From positions 1-64,000 of the forward strand of contig NZ_PPRN01000012.1 of assembly GCF_002902685.1 (NCBI RefSeq): a stretch of 64,000 nt of DNA. Reading direction: 5' to 3'. Origin of the DNA: Staphylococcus pettenkoferi (lineage in GTDB: Bacteria; Bacillota; Bacilli; Staphylococcales; Staphylococcaceae). Position 1 is the stretch's first letter, and every line of letters begins with the position of its first letter. The position numbers were made by a program, and so were the translations under genes. Under the pieces are notes generated by a model that was given only the letters and a program-made list of their open reading frames with translations, ran no database searches and had not been told where the DNA came from. Shown here in pieces: positions 19,046-31,716 of the stretch.

Positions 19046-19120
19046 AAAAGCTATACTTTGTTTACTTTTACTAAACTTTTTGTTTATTGCTTAATAAAAG
19101 TACCAAAATATAGCTTCAAT
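19046..19120 (-). terminator. Long hairpin between the UPF0223 gene and the pot regulator
   Basis: Read on the minus strand, GAAGCTATATTTTG and CAAAGTATAGCTT pair as the outer stem, ACTTTTATTA and TAGTAAAAGT continue it inward, and TTTTTT follows. It sits about 15 bases after the UPF0223 stop, so it should act as its terminator. It ends only about 30 bases before the regulator start, so the pot promoter must lie within or beside it. GTTTA-N7-TAAAC (19060-19076) inside it is a candidate operator. Confidence 0.65.
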
Positions 19121-19133
19121 AGCAAGAACTATT

Positions 19134-19406
19134 TTATTGTGAGTGAGAAATTGTTGTACCCGGCTCACGCTTAGCTAATTGTACAACTTTATAACTGTTA
19201 TAACCGCTTGCCTTTTCAAAGGTTTTAAAGATTTGTTTCTCTTCTGCTTTGCTTGGCACCACATTTTTAAAACGTTTGTAGTGGTCGATGACGTGATCGC
19301 TTTTCACATGAGATTCATAATACGCTTCAATTTGGTTAAAGAATGCGATTACATCCATCATTTCTTCATTCGACCAATCTAAATCAATGGGATAATGATA
19401 TTCCAT
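19134..19406 (-). CDS. UPF0223 family protein (YktA-like)
   Basis: A 90-residue acidic helical protein ([20 protein letters not shown]) of the UPF0223 family, found across Bacillales at the same place near pdh. No function is known. The ATG is preceded by AAAGGAGGA. Conserved-looking segments are [10 protein letters not shown] and the C-terminal [13 protein letters not shown]. Confidence 0.85.
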   Translation of the reverse strand: MEYHYPIDLDWSNEEMMDVIAFFNQIEAYYESHVKSDHVIDHYKRFKNVVPSKAEEKQIFKTFEKASGYNSYKVVQLAKREPGTTISHSQ

Positions 19407-19436
19407 CTTCGTTCATCCTCCTTTCTACACGAAAAG

Positions 19437-19473
19437 AGCAGGACAGAAATCGACATGATTTCATTGTCCTGCC
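19437..19473 (-). terminator. Terminator-like hairpin of the AGAAATC/GATTTC family
   Basis: AGCAGGACAGAAATC and GATTTCATTGTCCTGC pair around a GACAT loop. The minus strand continues with CTCTTTTC. It lies about 120 bases past the pdhD stop and just before the UPF0223 ribosome site, so it probably ends the pdh transcript. Its core is shared with the hairpins at 2022-2056, 13061-13101 and 38912-38950. Confidence 0.7.
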
Positions 19474-19593
19474 CTACCAGTTCGTTCAAAACGCTTTAAA
19501 GTGAATTGTACACTAAGCACTTTGAACAGCTATTTTATAACTATCAGAGATATCGTTTAACTCACAATGAAGTTAAATCAACTATCTAATCAA

Positions 19594-21000
19594 TTACATA
19601 GTGTGGATTGGTAAACCTAATGCTTTCTCAGCAGCTTCCATAGACATTTCACCTAAAGTTGGGTGAGCATGTACAGTTAATGCTAAGTCTTCAGCATTCA
19701 TACCTGCTTCGATAGCTAAGCCAAGTTCAGAGATAACATCTGAAGCACCTGTACCTGCTACTTGAGCACCGATTACTGTGTTGTCTTCTTTAAGTGTGAT
19801 TAACTTAACGAAACCAGTAGTATCGTCTAATGATAATGCACGTCCGTTAGCAGCGTAAGGGAATTTAGATGCTTTGTAATCTAAACCTTCTTCTTTAGCT
19901 TGTGCTTCAGTGTAACCTACTTGAGCTAATTCAGGTTCAGTGAAGGCAACAGCTGGCATACCGATGTAGTCTACTTCTGCAGCTTGTCCATCGATAGCTT
20001 CAGCTGCTACTTTACCTTCGTAGCTTGCTTTGTGTGCAAGTGCAAGACCAGGTACGATGTCACCGATAGCGTAGATGTTGTCGATAGAAGTACGGCTTTG
20101 TTTGTCAACTTCTAATAAGCCGCGTTCACCGAATTTAAGTCCTAATTCTTCAAGACCTAATTCGTCAGTGTTTGGACGACGACCTACAGTAACTAATACG
20201 TAGTCTGCTTCGATTGTTTGTTCTTCACCTTTAGCTTCGTAAGTTACTTTCACGCCATCTTCCGTTTCTTCAGCTGATTTCGCCATTGCTTCAGTGATGA
20301 TTTCGATTCCTTTTTCTTTCATACCTTTTTTAACAGGTTGAGTCATTTGTTTCTCGAATCCGCCTAAGATGTCTTTCGCACCTTCAAGGATAGTTACTTC
20401 AGTACCGAAGTTTGCATATGCAGTACTTAATTCTGAACCGATGTAACCGCCACCAACAACAACTAATTTCTTAGGTGCTTCTTTAAGGTTTAACGCACCA
20501 GTTGAGTCGATAATACGTTCACCGAATTCGAAGTTAGGAATTTCAATTGGTCTAGAACCAGTTGCAATAATCGCGTTTTTGAAGTTGTAAGTTTGAGCTG
20601 ATTTTTCGTCCATAACACGTAAGCTATTGTTATCTACGAAGTAAGCTTCACCTTTAACGATTTCAACTTTGTTACCTTTAAGTAAGCCTTCAACGCCGCC
20701 TGTTAATTTATTTACTACAGAGTTTTTGAACTCTTGTACTTGATCAAATTTAAGTTGAACGTTTTCAGCAACTACACCAAGAATTTCAGAGCTTTGAGCT
20801 TCTTCAAAACGGTGAGAAACGTGTAATAATGCTTTAGATGGAATACAACCCACGTTTAAGCACACACCACCTAAGTTGCCTTTCTCAACGATTGTTACCT
20901 TTTGGCCTAATTGAGCCGCGCGAATAGCAGCTACATAACCCCCTGGGCCTGCTCCGATAACTATAGTGTCTGTTTCAATTGGAAAATCTCCAACTACCAT
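19594..21000 (-). CDS. pdhD: Dihydrolipoamide dehydrogenase (E3)
   Basis: Re-oxidises the lipoamide of the pyruvate dehydrogenase complex and passes electrons to NAD. Of 468 residues, the FAD-binding [17 protein letters not shown] is near residue 17, the redox disulfide is [13 protein letters not shown] (near 44-56), the NAD-binding GGGYIGSE is near 185, and the C-terminal interface motif is HAHPTLGE. It is almost identical to the S. aureus protein as I remember it. Last gene of pdhABCD, three bases after pdhC. The same E3 may also serve other 2-oxoacid complexes. Confidence 0.98.
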   Translation of the reverse strand: MVVGDFPIETDTIVIGAGPGGYVAAIRAAQLGQKVTIVEKGNLGGVCLNVGCIPSKALLHVSHRFEEAQSSEILGVVAENVQLKFDQVQEFKNSVVNKLTGGVEGLLKGNKVEIVKGEAYFVDNNSLRVMDEKSAQTYNFKNAIIATGSRPIEIPNFEFGERIIDSTGALNLKEAPKKLVVVGGGYIGSELSTAYANFGTEVTILEGAKDILGGFEKQMTQPVKKGMKEKGIEIITEAMAKSAEETEDGVKVTYEAKGEEQTIEADYVLVTVGRRPNTDELGLEELGLKFGERGLLEVDKQSRTSIDNIYAIGDIVPGLALAHKASYEGKVAAEAIDGQAAEVDYIGMPAVAFTEPELAQVGYTEAQAKEEGLDYKASKFPYAANGRALSLDDTTGFVKLITLKEDNTVIGAQVAGTGASDVISELGLAIEAGMNAEDLALTVHAHPTLGEMSMEAAEKALGLPIHTM

Positions 21001-21003
21001 GTT

Positions 21004-22317
21004 TTACCCCTCCATTAATAATAATTCTGGATTATTTAATAAGCGTTTGATGTGATTCATAGCGTTTTGACCTGTTGCACCATCAATTTGTCTGTGGTCA
21101 AAGCTTAATGATAATGCTAGAACAGGTGCAGCTATGATTTCTCCATCTTTCACAATTGGTTTTTGAGCAATACGACCGATACCTAAGATCGCAACCTCAG
21201 GATGGTTGATTACTGGTGTAAACCATTGTCCACCTGCAGAACCAATGTTGCTGATTGTGCAAGTAGCACCTTTCATTTCTTCTGATGTTAGTTTACCATC
21301 TCTGGCTTTAACTGCAAGTTCATTGATTTCATCAGAGATTTCGAAGATAGACTTACGATCTGCATGTTTCACAACTGGAACGAGTAATCCACGTTCAGTA
21401 TCTGCTGCAATACCGATGTTCCAGTAGTGTTTGTGAGTGATTGTACCTTCTTCTTCGTTGAATGAAGTGTTAAGTGCTGGATATTTTTTCAATGCTGAAA
21501 CAAGTGCTTTAACAACGTAAGGTAAGAATGTTAATTTAGTACCTTGTTCTGCAGCGATTTCTTTGAATTTCTTACGGTGATCCCATAATTGTTGTACATC
21601 GATTTCATCCATCAATGTTACGTGCGGTGCTGTATGTTTAGAGTTAACCATCGCTTTCGCAATTGCTTTACGCATAGCTGGAATATTCTCAGTAGTTTCT
21701 GGGAAGTCACCTTCAGTTGATACAGGTGCTGATTGTTCAGATGTGCTTGCTGCAGGTGCTTCTGTTGCAGCCACTTCTTCACCTGTTGCTGCTGAAGCAT
21801 CACCGTTAAGGTATGCATCTACGTCTTCTTTAAGCACACGTCCATGTTTACCTGTACCATTAACTGCTTTGATATTAACGCCATTTTCACGTGCGTATTT
21901 ACGTACAGATGGCATCGCTTTAACACGTTTGTTCTCATCGACTTCTTCAGATGAAGTTGACGGAGTTGCGCCTGATTGTTCAGACGTTGATTCTTCTTGG
22001 CTTTGAGTCTCTTCTTCTGAAGCTTCTTCTTTGCCAGAATCGTCGTGGTCTCCGCCTTTGAATTGCATCTCTTCAGCATCTGGCGCATCAATCTTAACGA
22101 TTGTGTCACCTACTACTGCTACTGTACCTTCGTCAACTAATACTTCTTCAATCGTACCAGCGACAGGAGATGGAATTTCAACAACGGATTTATCATTTTG
22201 TACTTCAGCTAGAACGTCATCTTCTTCGATAGTGTCTCCAGCTTTAACGAACCATTTTACAATTTCACCTTCATGGATACCTTCACCAATGTCAGGTAGT
22301 TTAAATTCAAATGCCAC
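21004..22317 (-). CDS. pdhC: Dihydrolipoamide acetyltransferase (E2)
   Basis: The core of the pyruvate dehydrogenase complex, 437 residues. One lipoyl domain (residues 1-80, lipoyl lysine in [11 protein letters not shown]), a Ser/Glu/Gln-rich linker (about 90-128), the E1/E3-binding domain (about 130-170, [20 protein letters not shown]), a second Ala/Thr/Ser-rich linker, and the catalytic domain with DHRQIDG near the C terminus. The start is a GTG behind AGGAGGA. Separated from pdhB by about 147 bases containing an inverted repeat. Confidence 0.98.
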   Translation of the reverse strand: MAFEFKLPDIGEGIHEGEIVKWFVKAGDTIEEDDVLAEVQNDKSVVEIPSPVAGTIEEVLVDEGTVAVVGDTIVKIDAPDAEEMQFKGGDHDDSGKEEASEEETQSQEESTSEQSGATPSTSSEEVDENKRVKAMPSVRKYARENGVNIKAVNGTGKHGRVLKEDVDAYLNGDASAATGEEVAATEAPAASTSEQSAPVSTEGDFPETTENIPAMRKAIAKAMVNSKHTAPHVTLMDEIDVQQLWDHRKKFKEIAAEQGTKLTFLPYVVKALVSALKKYPALNTSFNEEEGTITHKHYWNIGIAADTERGLLVPVVKHADRKSIFEISDEINELAVKARDGKLTSEEMKGATCTISNIGSAGGQWFTPVINHPEVAILGIGRIAQKPIVKDGEIIAAPVLALSLSFDHRQIDGATGQNAMNHIKRLLNNPELLLMEG

Positions 22318-22379
22318 GTTCTTGTCCTCCTAATGTTTCAATATAAATTCTGTGCTCATCATCTTAAAATAGTAAAGAC

Positions 22380-22444
22380 GAAGCTGAAATAATCATCACT
22401 AGAACCCCTAATGCGGGCCAACATCTTTAATTATTTCAAGCTTC
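22380..22444 (-). promoter_or_regulatory. Inverted repeat in the pdhB-pdhC spacer
   Basis: GAAGCTGAAATAAT (22380-22393) pairs with ATTATTTCAAGCTTC (22430-22444), and CCC/GGG pair inside. There is no T-run, so it is not a standard terminator. It may be an mRNA processing or stabilising stem within the operon. Confidence 0.5.
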
Positions 22445-22464
22445 TCTTCACCATGATACTTTAA

Positions 22465-23442
22465 TTAGAATTCTAACGTTGCTTTCGCTTGTTCTACGAT
22501 ATCATTCTTGTTTGGTAGCCAAACGTTCTCAGCTTGAGTAAATGGATATACTGTATCAGCTGCTGCTACACGAGCGATTGGTGCCTCAAGAGAAAGAATG
22601 GCTCTTTCTGATAATTCAGCTGCTACTGTAGCACCTACGCCTGCTTGACGTTGCGCTTCTTGTACGACTACCGCACGGCCTGTTTTTTCAACAGAAGCTA
22701 CAAGTGTATCGATATCGATTGGTTGAACACTGCGTAAGTCAATAACTTCAACAGAGTAACCGTCTTTTTCAAGCTCTTCAGCAGCTTTAAGAGACTCTTG
22801 AACCATCGCACCATAAGCGATTAAAGTGATATCGTTACCTTCTTGTTTAACGCTCGCTTTATCAAGTTCAACTGTGTACTCTTCTTCAGGAACTTCTTCA
22901 CGGAATGAACGGTAAAGTTTCATGTGTTCTAAGTATACGACAGGGTCATTGCTACGGATAGCTGAGATGAGTAGCCCTTTAGCGTCGTATGGGTTAGAAG
23001 GAATAACTACACGTAATCCTGGAGATTGCGCTAAGATACCTTCAAGGTTATCTGCGTGCAATTCAGGTGTATGTACTCCCCCACCAAATGGTGTACGAAT
23101 TGTGATCGGTGCAGCTTTAGAACCGCCTGCACGGAAGCGTGTACGAGCGATTTGACCTGCAACTTCGTCAAACACTTCAAATACGAAACCTAAGAATTGA
23201 ATTTCCATAACTGGACGGAAGCCTTGAGTCGATAAACCTAAAGCTAAACCGCCGATACCAGATTCCGCTAACGGTGTATCGAATACACGATCTTCACCGA
23301 ATTCTTTCTGTAACCCTTCAGTTACACGGAATACACCACCGTTAACACCGACGTCTTCACCGAAAATTAAAACATCTTCGTCGTTTTGTAATTCAGTTTT
23401 AAGCGCGTTATTAATCGCTTGAACCATTGTCATTTGTGCCAT
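22465..23442 (-). CDS. pdhB: Pyruvate dehydrogenase E1 beta
   Basis: The beta chain of the thiamine-diphosphate-dependent E1 heterotetramer, 325 residues. Typical transketolase-like features are [21 protein letters not shown] near the N terminus, [20 protein letters not shown] in the middle, and the C-terminal transketolase domain ([18 protein letters not shown]). Starts three bases after the pdhA stop. Operon order pdhA-B-C-D is complete. Confidence 0.98.
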   Translation of the reverse strand: MAQMTMVQAINNALKTELQNDEDVLIFGEDVGVNGGVFRVTEGLQKEFGEDRVFDTPLAESGIGGLALGLSTQGFRPVMEIQFLGFVFEVFDEVAGQIARTRFRAGGSKAAPITIRTPFGGGVHTPELHADNLEGILAQSPGLRVVIPSNPYDAKGLLISAIRSNDPVVYLEHMKLYRSFREEVPEEEYTVELDKASVKQEGNDITLIAYGAMVQESLKAAEELEKDGYSVEVIDLRSVQPIDIDTLVASVEKTGRAVVVQEAQRQAGVGATVAAELSERAILSLEAPIARVAAADTVYPFTQAENVWLPNKNDIVEQAKATLEF

Positions 23443-23445
23443 GGG

Positions 23446-24558
<1,113 letters not shown>

Positions 24559-24757
24559 TCAATTCACCATACCTTTCCCGTATAATAGATATTCTTTTTA
24601 ATCCACTACTATTGTACCATAATAAGAATATACTGTTAACTAAATATAAAATGTTCTGTATCAACGAACACAGGTACAGAATTTAAGCTGTACTAATAGC
24701 GTTTCTTAAACTGTACTAGTATGTTTATTGATGTATAAATATAGTTTAACCCATTTA

Positions 24758-24771
24758 GGAAAGCGCATACA
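24758..24771. promoter_or_regulatory. Possible CcpA (cre) site upstream of pdhA
   Basis: GGAAAGCGCATACA agrees with the cre consensus TGWAARCGYTWNCW at 12 of 14 positions by my count. It is about 200 bases upstream of pdhA and just past the ykyA stop, so relevance is uncertain. Confidence 0.3.
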
Positions 24772-24839
24772 ACATAAACGTACTATATTATATTTATTTT
24801 ATTACTCAATAAGTTATATTTTTCATCAATTGCACACTT

Positions 24840-25469
24840 TTATTGTAATGTTTCTGCATTTTGTTTCTGCTCGTCTGCTTTTTTCGATGCGTCTTGATAT
24901 TTTTTAGAACTGTCAGAGACTTTTTTGTAAGCATCGTTGACTTCTTTATTCTTTTTATCAATTACTTTTTGATCTGGATCATCTTTAAGGACGTAGTTGA
25001 ACTTATCCTTTTCTTTCTTCATCGCGTCATTATATTTATCAGCGTAGTCATCGAAAGCTTGATATTTTTTGTCGAGCGCTTTATCCCATTTCTTAATCGC
25101 ATCGCGGCGCTTGTCGTTCTCGATGTTTTTAATATGTTTGTGCGCTTTATGATATTCATCTTTAGAATCTTTCATCGCTTTCGTTTCTTGTTTAAAAGAC
25201 TTTTGCTGTTTATCTATTTTTTTAACGAGCTTTTTCGATAAGTCTTGTACTTTATCGAGATCATTTTTACCATCAAGTTTGTCCATTATCTTCTGTTTCT
25301 CTTGTTGAATATCAGCCATTTCTTTATCTACTTTATTAATCACTTTCTCTTTACCTTGTGCGTCTTCAATTTGATGATTATAGGCTTTCATTTCACCTTT
25401 ATCCGTCGTACAACCTGCGAGAAGTACTGCCGAAGCTAGGATGGCACTCATACCATATCTTAATTTCAT
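24840..25469 (-). CDS. ykyA: YkyA-family lipoprotein
   Basis: A 209-residue exported lipoprotein. The signal peptide ends in the lipobox LLAGC, with Cys20 as the lipid-bearing residue. The mature part is highly charged, Lys/Asp/Gln-rich and probably all helical coiled coil (for example QEKQKIMDKLDGKNDLDKVQ). This fits the YkyA family, described as putative cell-wall-binding lipoproteins, and Bacillus also has it beside pdhA. I chose the ATG at 25469, behind AGGAGGAAG; the frame runs 60 bases further but without a ribosome site. Divergent from def. Confidence 0.85.
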   Translation of the reverse strand: MKLRYGMSAILASAVLLAGCTTDKGEMKAYNHQIEDAQGKEKVINKVDKEMADIQQEKQKIMDKLDGKNDLDKVQDLSKKLVKKIDKQQKSFKQETKAMKDSKDEYHKAHKHIKNIENDKRRDAIKKWDKALDKKYQAFDDYADKYNDAMKKEKDKFNYVLKDDPDQKVIDKKNKEVNDAYKKVSDSSKKYQDASKKADEQKQNAETLQ

Positions 25470-25594
25470 TGTGTTTACTTCCTCCTTTTTTATCAGTGTA
25501 ATCGTAAAAAATTTTTCTTGCAAAAGCAACTAGAATACTGTATCTTGCCGCGTCAAATTTGGTATAGTGGATAATTAAGGAAGGTGTATGACTA

Positions 25595-26146
25595 ATGTTA
25601 ACTATGAAAGATATCATTAAAGATGGGCATCCTACATTACGTGAGAAAGCGAAAGAAGTTGAACTACCATTATCAGATGACGAACGTGAGACGCTTCAAG
25701 CAATGCGCACGTTCTTAATTAACAGTCAAGATGAGGAAACTGCGAAGAAATATGGTTTACGCTCAGGCGTGGGTTTAGCTGCACCTCAAATCAATCTGTC
25801 TAAAAGAATGATTGCAGTTTATTTACCTGATGATGGAAATGGTAAATCCTATGATTTAATGTTGGTTAATCCTAAGATTATGAGTCATAGCGTTCAAGAA
25901 GCTTATCTTCCTACTGGTGAAGGGTGTCTTAGTGTAGATAAAGATATTCCAGGATTAGTCCATCGTAATTACCGCATAACAGTAAAAGCATATGATATCG
26001 ATGGAAACGAGTTGAAACTGCGTCTTAAAGGCTACCCAGCTATCGTGGTACAACACGAAATCGATCATTTAAATGGCGTCATGTTCTACGATCATATTGA
26101 TGACGACCATCCACTTACACCACATGAAGGTGCAATCGAAGCTTAA
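25595..26146 (+). CDS. def: Peptide deformylase
   Basis: Removes the formyl group from the initiator methionine of new proteins. The 183-residue protein has the three metal-site motifs: GVGLAAPQI (motif 1), GEGCLS with metal ligand Cys111 (motif 2), and HEIDHLNG with His154, Glu155 and His158 (motif 3). The insertion between motifs 1 and 2 marks the Gram-positive type 2 class. The ATG follows AAGGTG. A terminator follows closely, so the gene stands alone. Confidence 0.97.
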   Translation: MLTMKDIIKDGHPTLREKAKEVELPLSDDERETLQAMRTFLINSQDEETAKKYGLRSGVGLAAPQINLSKRMIAVYLPDDGNGKSYDLMLVNPKIMSHSVQEAYLPTGEGCLSVDKDIPGLVHRNYRITVKAYDIDGNELKLRLKGYPAIVVQHEIDHLNGVMFYDHIDDDHPLTPHEGAIEA

Positions 26147-26160
26147 ATTAAATATAAGAA

Positions 26161-26206
26161 TACGCGCTAAAGAGGAACAAGTCTTGCCTCGTTAGCGCGT
26201 TTTTCT
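26161..26206 (+). terminator. Terminator of def
   Basis: TACGCGCTAA and TTAGCGCGT pair, with AGG/CCT continuing inward, and TTTTCTT follows. Confidence 0.85.
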
Positions 26207-26239
26207 TAACTATCCATCTATTTATTTTATCAGCAGACG

Positions 26240-26512
26240 TTACATAAAAACGTCACGCCGCTCGCTATAAGGAATATGTAATTCTGATAATTTCTGCTTA
26301 ATTGTTTCCATATCCTCTAATGCAATAAATTCAGGATCATGATGATGCTTCACTGCATATGGATTGCCGTGAATATTATCAACGACTTCATCATATTCGA
26401 AGAACATGATGACCTGTTGTCCTCTCACTTCAAATATTATTTTTTGCAACAGTTTATCCTTGCGCCCTTTTTCCCATTCGATTTCTTTAATCAGTTGTTT
26501 CAAAGTTGCCAT
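26240..26512 (-). CDS. Conserved small hypothetical protein
   Basis: Encodes 90 residues from the ATG at 26512 (MATLKQLIKEIEWEKGRKDK), which has AGAAGGGG upstream; a longer in-frame extension to 26599 adds a hydrophobic stretch but has no ribosome site. The protein is soluble, with a charged N-terminal helix and a C-terminal part rich in acidic residues and His (AVKHHHDPEF). I do not recognise a family. It stands alone, convergent with def and divergent from the permease. Confidence 0.6.
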   Translation of the reverse strand: MATLKQLIKEIEWEKGRKDKLLQKIIFEVRGQQVIMFFEYDEVVDNIHGNPYAVKHHHDPEFIALEDMETIKQKLSELHIPYSERRDVFM

Positions 26513-26675
26513 AATAATCCCCTTCTTCCTCAGGACATCCATTAATAAGAATAATATTATCATAGCGGATACGAGTATCCATTTACAAGTAATCTTCAAC
26601 GCAAACGAATATGTTCAGTCGTTGAGATATAGGTGAAAATGTGCATTCCATCATTTCCCCTCTGTATTTTAAAAA

Positions 26676-26690
26676 AGTATTCAGAACCTT
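26676..26690. promoter_or_regulatory. Weak CodY-like box
   Basis: AGTATTCAGAACCTT matches the 15-base CodY consensus AATTTTCWGAAAATT at 11 positions. A better copy lies at 26732-26746. Confidence 0.4.
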
Positions 26691-26727
26691 GTTATGAACG
26701 ACTTTCAAAGCATTTTACAGAAACAAG

Positions 26728-26756
26728 TTGTAATATTCTGAACATTAGTGTAATAT
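26728..26756 (+). promoter_or_regulatory. Permease promoter overlapped by a CodY-like box
   Basis: TTGTAA (26728-26733), a 17-base spacer and TAATAT (26751-26756) make a fair SigA promoter. AATATTCTGAACATT (26732-26746) matches the CodY consensus at 13 of 15 positions and lies between the two hexamers, where bound CodY would block RNA polymerase. Confidence 0.55.
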
Positions 26757-26846
26757 AACTTTAATAATATACGCTTGAACAATAGGGGTATGTTCACTCA
26801 TAAACAAAGTATATTATTCACTCTAAAGTGACTGGGGAGAAAAACA

Positions 26847-28229
26847 ATGGCAAAACATCTAAGAAGAGAACTGAGCAACCGTCATATCCAACTCATTGCG
26901 ATTGGCGGCGCTATCGGGACAGGGTTGTTCTTTCGATCAGGGAACACCATTGCTAAAGCAGGTCCCTCTATACTCTTTACGTACATGATTGTAGGATTTT
27001 TCTTATTCTTATTTATGCGAGCAATGGGAGAAATGCTACTCGCAAAAACAGGTTTCAACACATTTACGGATATTGCACATGAATACTTAGGATCCTTCGT
27101 AGGATTTGTAGTCGGTTGGTCATATTGGATGTCGTGGGTCATCACGGTTATGGGTGATCTAACGGCTATCGCACAATATATTAACTACTTCAATCCAAAC
27201 ATACCGAACTGGCTGACGTGTTTCTCAGTATTAATATTTTTACTCGTACTTAACTTATCCAGTACGAAGATCTTCGGCGAATTGGAATTCTGGTTCTCGA
27301 TTATTAAAGTCGTGACCATCCTTGCATTAATTGTTGTAGGAATCGTATTAGTTGCGCTTGCATTCAAGACGCCTACGGGTGCACATGCTTCATTCTCTAA
27401 CCTTTATTCACATGGTGGCATGTTCCCACATGGCGTGAGTGGCTTCTTGATGTCATTTGAAATGGCAGTTTACGCGTTTATGGGTATTGAATTCATAGGT
27501 ATCACAGCGGGTGAGACGAAAGATCCTGAGAAGACACTACCACGTGCGATTAACAGTGTACCGCTTCGTATCATCATCTTTTACGTCGGAGCACTCGCTG
27601 TCATCATGATGGTTGTTCCATGGACGCAAATCAATCCTGAGAACAGTCCATTCGTTTCATTATTCGCATTAGCCGGTGTACCTTTCGCAGCGTTACTTAT
27701 CAACTCAGTAGTCCTAACAGCTGCTGCTTCATCTGCTAACAGTGGTATCTTCACGAATAGTCGAATTCTATTTAGTCTAGGAGATAAACAACAAGCACCT
27801 AAGATGATGGTCGCTTTATCTAAACGTGGCATTCCTCAGAATGCGCTCATCGTGACATGTATCTTGATTTCGATTACTGTCATCTTGAACTTTATCATCC
27901 CTGACGGTGAGAAGGTCTTTGTGTATATCAGTTCTGTCGTCACATCCATCACGATTGTAGTATGGGCACTCATCGTTTGTGCTTATATTAGTTATGTGAA
28001 AAAGGATAAAGCATTGCATCAAGCAAGTAAGTTCAAATTACCGGGCGGTGTCTTCGCTGCTTACTCAGTAATCATCTTCTTTATCTTTATCGCAATCATC
28101 TTGCTGTTCGATCCTGAAACGTTGATTGGCTTTATTTTATCGCCAGTATGGTACAGTGGTGTTGCTATCGCTTACTACTTCCATAAGCGTGCACTTTCCA
28201 AAGATACGGATCGGTTGGCAAAACTTTAA
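26847..28229 (+). CDS. Amino acid permease (APC/AAT family)
   Basis: A 460-residue transporter with about twelve membrane helices. The opening RELSNRHIQLIAIGGAIGTGLF is the AAT-family consensus, with the unwound-helix glycine motif in GGAIGTG. The family includes D-serine/D-alanine/glycine (CycA-like), GABA, and aromatic or histidine permeases; substrate cannot be assigned from sequence. The start has GGGGAG seven to eight bases upstream. The CodY-like boxes on its promoter fit an amino-acid uptake gene repressed in rich medium. Single gene with its own terminator. Confidence 0.88.
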   Translation: MAKHLRRELSNRHIQLIAIGGAIGTGLFFRSGNTIAKAGPSILFTYMIVGFFLFLFMRAMGEMLLAKTGFNTFTDIAHEYLGSFVGFVVGWSYWMSWVITVMGDLTAIAQYINYFNPNIPNWLTCFSVLIFLLVLNLSSTKIFGELEFWFSIIKVVTILALIVVGIVLVALAFKTPTGAHASFSNLYSHGGMFPHGVSGFLMSFEMAVYAFMGIEFIGITAGETKDPEKTLPRAINSVPLRIIIFYVGALAVIMMVVPWTQINPENSPFVSLFALAGVPFAALLINSVVLTAAASSANSGIFTNSRILFSLGDKQQAPKMMVALSKRGIPQNALIVTCILISITVILNFIIPDGEKVFVYISSVVTSITIVVWALIVCAYISYVKKDKALHQASKFKLPGGVFAAYSVIIFFIFIAIILLFDPETLIGFILSPVWYSGVAIAYYFHKRALSKDTDRLAKL

Positions 28230-28270
28230 GTTAAAAGGCTGAGTATAACAGTGTATTTGAAATATTGATT

Positions 28271-28318
28271 TAAGCTATGAAGAGCTCGAACACGATGAGT
28301 TGCTTCATAGCTTTTTTA
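28271..28318 (+). terminator. Terminator of the permease
   Basis: AAGCTATGAAG and CTTCATAGCTT form an eleven-pair stem followed by TTTTT. Confidence 0.85.
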
Positions 28319-28885
28319 AACGGTAAAAGGGTATGCTTTAAGTTCTCGCATGCACATGAACGTGAGAACCCACTTCAATATAAGTTAGGATTTCATCTTA
28401 TAAATCTAGTATTTTCTTTTTAGTCTTACCACGGACATTCTCAACATTATGAGTTAGTACAGTGAAAATAGGACTCCGATATTACGACTTTCTACACTGC
28501 TCACCCTCCTATTAAAATAAAACTGCTTTATTTATTTATTCACATAATGTAAAATAAGAACTAACTGAAATTGAGATGAGCAACTCAAATACTCATGATA
28601 TTGTACAGATAGAATGACTTATTTTATCCATATTAAATCACAGTTAGCTAGAGGTTTTAATTATTCTATCTTTGAACTTTACCAAACACCATGAGTTGGC
28701 AGCTCATTTCTCTACGAACGACATCAATTATCCCTGGAAACATACTGGGCAGAAAGCTGGTATGTTCTCTTTCTTTTTAGTAACATCACCTATTTTGATA
28801 GAAATAAGTTCCATTTATTTCGTACCAAGTATTCAACCAGGGAGTTAACTTTAATTATTTTAAAAATATAAACAAGTAATATATA
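28319..28885. other. Non-coding spacer before rpoY-rnjA
   Basis: About 570 bases without a credible gene. A small hairpin (GTTCTCGCATG...GTGAGAAC, about 28341-28368) and AT-rich sequence are all I see. The long leader leaves room for a small RNA or an extended 5' UTR of rpoY-rnjA, but there is no direct evidence. Confidence 0.5.
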
Positions 28886-28901
28886 GGAGGAACTGTAACA
28901 A

Positions 28902-30883
<1,982 letters not shown>

Positions 30884-30885
30884 CA

Positions 30886-30925
30886 TAAAAAGGTCGCAAA
30901 CCCATTCAAGCGTTTGCGACCTTTT
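30886..30925. terminator. Bidirectional terminator between rnjA and ktrC
   Basis: AAAAGGTCGCAAAC and GTTTGCGACCTTTT form a perfect 14-pair stem with a ten-base loop. Confidence 0.92.
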
Positions 30926-30938
30926 CCCATACTATAAC

Positions 30939-31601
30939 TTAACCTCTAACGACTTTCTTCTCAAAGCGACTCAAATCATTGTCATGACCAATCATGATCA
31001 AGATATCTCCGAATTCAATACTAATATTAGGATCAGGAGAAACAATAATGTCACGTCCACGTTTGATTGCTATGATACTAATACCATACTGCGCACGAAT
31101 ATCCATATCAATAATCGACTGCCCTGCCATCTTCTCACTCGCTTTAATTTCCACGATAGAATGTTCATCCGCAAGTTCAAGATAGTCCAAGACACTGGCA
31201 CTCGCCACATTATGTGCAATGCGTCGACCCATATCACGTTCAGGATGCACGACGGTATCTGCACCAATTTTATTAAGAATCTTCGCATGGTAATCATTCT
31301 GCGCTTTCGCAGTAACTTTCTTCACGCCAAGTTCTTTCAAGATCAATGTAGTTAACGTACTGGATTGAATGTTCTCCCCTATAGCCACGATGACATGATC
31401 AAAGTTACGAATACCTAAGCTTTTCATCACCGCTTCGTCAGTCGTATCTGCCACTACAGCATGTGTAGCAATATCGCTATATTCGTTGACGCGATTCTCG
31501 TTAAAATCAATCGCCATAACATCCATATCTAAAGCATTGAGTTCTCGGACGATACTACCACCGAAACGTCCAAGACCGATAACGACGTACTCTTTATCCA
31601 T
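30939..31601 (-). CDS. ktrC: KtrC, RCK regulatory subunit of potassium uptake
   Basis: A 220-residue cytoplasmic RCK protein that gates a KtrB/KtrD potassium channel. The Rossmann motif VIGLGRFGGSIVREL is at residues 6-20 and the RCK_N core ends near 140; the C-terminal RCK_C part (about 140-215) is the domain that binds c-di-AMP in the S. aureus homologue. The location between rnjA and cydAB matches S. aureus ktrC. I use that name on synteny; ktrA is the close alternative. Confidence 0.88.
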   Translation of the reverse strand: MDKEYVVIGLGRFGGSIVRELNALDMDVMAIDFNENRVNEYSDIATHAVVADTTDEAVMKSLGIRNFDHVIVAIGENIQSSTLTTLILKELGVKKVTAKAQNDYHAKILNKIGADTVVHPERDMGRRIAHNVASASVLDYLELADEHSIVEIKASEKMAGQSIIDMDIRAQYGISIIAIKRGRDIIVSPDPNISIEFGDILIMIGHDNDLSRFEKKVVRG

Positions 31602-31716
31602 AAGTTGCCTCCATAATAAATAAGATGAGAATGATTTATCTATGAGTATTCTAACGTCATTAGCGTATAGTAAAACACATCATATTTCAATCATTCTCAC
31701 CTTAAAAGTTTAAATT

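Noticed and set aside
21618-22333. Several open frames overlapping the pdhC linker and lipoyl regions
   Set aside because: They are by-products of the Ala/Ser/Thr/Glu/Gln-rich pdhC linkers; the pdhC frame has all domains intact.
24861-25439. Plus-strand Phe/Ile/Leu-rich frames opposite ykyA
   Set aside because: Mirror of the Lys/Asp-rich YkyA frame. They look like membrane proteins only because of codon complement.
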